A stretch of 62,704 nucleotides of DNA from NCBI GenBank assembly GCA_937926785.1, contig CALBBQ010000032.1, positions 1 through 62,704 of the forward strand, given 5' to 3'. The stretch comes from an uncultured Bacteroidales bacterium. GTDB taxonomy: Bacteria > Bacteroidota > Bacteroidia > Bacteroidales > Tenuifilaceae. Below, one piece after another: positions 61,924-62,704 of the stretch. How positions within the stretch are numbered: the first letter of the stretch is position 1; each line of letters begins with the position of its first letter. A program made the position numbers and the translations under genes. The notes beneath the pieces are model-generated. The model ran no database searches, was not told the origin of the DNA, and saw nothing but the letters and a program-made list of their open reading frames with translations.

Positions 61924-62704
61924 ATGAACAACGAGCTAACCCCTAAGCAGCAAGTCACGGACGAAATCGATCTCCTGGAACTATTCAATAGAATGGGGCG
62001 GAGCATAAGGAAAGGTTTTGCATGGGCTTACCAACAAATCCTGAACTTCCTGATGCTTCTGCTCCGAAAATCACTTTGGATTATCGGTTTTACCCTTATA
62101 GGTTTGGTTGTTGCCTACATTATTTACCAAAACACACGTAGGTATTACTTATCGGAGATGACCGCCATCTCTAACTCGATAAATAACACCTACGTGGTTG
62201 GCTCCATTAACCTGCTTAACGACCTTTTTAGAGAACAAAATTTTGCCATTGCTGCAAATTACCTAAACATTGATGTTACCAAAGCGCAACAGATAAAGTC
62301 CATAAAAGCCTTTTTCACCATTGACATCAATAAGGACAGAATTCCTGACTATGTTGATTATAAAGAAACCTATAATCCTAAAGATACGCTGGTTAAGAGG
62401 TTAGACAACTACTTTGTAACCCGCATTGAGGTGTACGACGAAACCGTTTTCCCGGAGGCAAGGGAAGGTCTTAAGAGTTATATCTACAAAAATAAGTTTA
62501 TTATTGATAACAACAATGAGCGTATCAGGCAAAACAATATGCTTATTGCCACCCTGGAAGCCGAAATCAGAAGGCTCGACAGCTTACAAAAAGTTGAATA
62601 CTTTGAACTACCTCAAATGCAGAGGGCTGCAACCAACCAAATGGTAGTTCTGAACGAGAAGGATCGCAAGCTTTACCATGAGCAAAAGCTAGCTCTGGAG
62701 CGCG
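61924..62704 (+). CDS. Wzz-like membrane protein, 3' truncated
   Basis: ATG at 61924 opens a frame that runs off the right edge, with 260 codons visible. It encodes a short cytoplasmic N-terminus (MNNELTPKQQVTDEIDLLEL), a TM helix at about residues 55-75 (WIIGFTLIGLVVAYIIYQ), then a large soluble region with predicted coiled coil (RQNNMLIATLEAEIRRL). This is the layout of polysaccharide chain-length determinants as found in Bacteroidota, though the conserved second TM would lie outside the window. Placement next to galE supports a polysaccharide role. Assignment is by topology and weak similarity only. Confidence 0.6.
   Translation, partial: MNNELTPKQQVTDEIDLLELFNRMGRSIRKGFAWAYQQILNFLMLLLRKSLWIIGFTLIGLVVAYIIYQNTRRYYLSEMTAISNSINNTYVVGSINLLNDLFREQNFAIAANYLNIDVTKAQQIKSIKAFFTIDINKDRIPDYVDYKETYNPKDTLVKRLDNYFVTRIEVYDETVFPEAREGLKSYIYKNKFIIDNNNERIRQNNMLIATLEAEIRRLDSLQKVEYFELPQMQRAATNQMVVLNEKDRKLYHEQKLALER

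Overview
The window looks like chromosomal DNA of a member of the Bacteroidota, most likely Bacteroidales or a close relative, with moderate GC content by eye. Evidence: gldF/gldG homologues, two TonB-dependent receptors (one with a carboxypeptidase-like N-terminal domain), an S1 protein with six S1 repeats and a charged tail, very few Shine-Dalgarno sequences, and repeated upstream elements of the Bacteroidota -7 type (TAnnTTTG). I saw no rRNA, tRNA, CRISPR array, insertion sequence or prophage. No gap between genes exceeds 300 bp; the largest are 48886-49159, 60591-60826 and 45002-45218.

Layout. 1-3411: a truncated flavoprotein, an FAH-family hydrolase, a lipid kinase and an ICMT-like methyltransferase. 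3478-5436: sliding clamp dnaN followed by a DEDDh exonuclease, with a terminator between them. 5624-12551: a seven-gene minus-strand run (surE, a small membrane protein, lpxB, a SpoIID-domain protein, gldF, gldG, a DUF4340-like protein), that is, envelope functions beside an ABC exporter. 12680-19644: a TM1266-like ACT protein, a very large metallopeptidase/beta-propeller/Omp85-like protein, a MATE transporter and a dipeptidyl peptidase IV. 19827-25248: a lipoprotein, a small secreted protein and an unusual TerB-ABCG transporter, facing a SiaC/SiaB phospho-switch pair. 25380-34610: housekeeping minus-strand genes (THUMP methyltransferase, DEAD-box helicase, S41 protease, guaA, rnz, STAS protein, rpsA). 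34794-40319: a nucleotide-sugar cluster (UDP-xylose synthase, rmlA, rmlC, rmlD, phosphohexomutase, YjbQ). 40355-48885: an M24 peptidase, a hybrid sensor protein with a degenerate kinase core, an orphan RHH protein, a TonB-dependent receptor, a catalytically altered LMW-phosphatase-like protein and a second YjbQ. 49160-53521: iorAB and a CPA2 antiporter. 53480-58483: a membrane protein fused to a THEP1-type NTPase with a small membrane partner, an M28-PDZ peptidase, a conserved membrane protein and a cysteine-rich lipoprotein. 58557-end: a BtuB-like receptor, galE and a truncated Wzz-like membrane protein.

Physiology (inference). Five secreted or peptide-processing peptidases (DPP IV, S41, M28, M24 and the HELVH protein) together with indolepyruvate:ferredoxin oxidoreductase fit an anaerobic, peptide- or amino-acid-using organism. 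The rml/UXS/pgm block, galE and the Wzz-like protein point to a surface polysaccharide containing deoxysugars and pentoses.

The strongest candidates for something undescribed are the ECF-like membrane protein fused to a THEP1 NTPase (53480-55494), the TerB-ABCG transporter operon next to SiaB/SiaC (19827-25248), and the phosphatase-like protein whose nucleophilic cysteine is serine (48051-48476).
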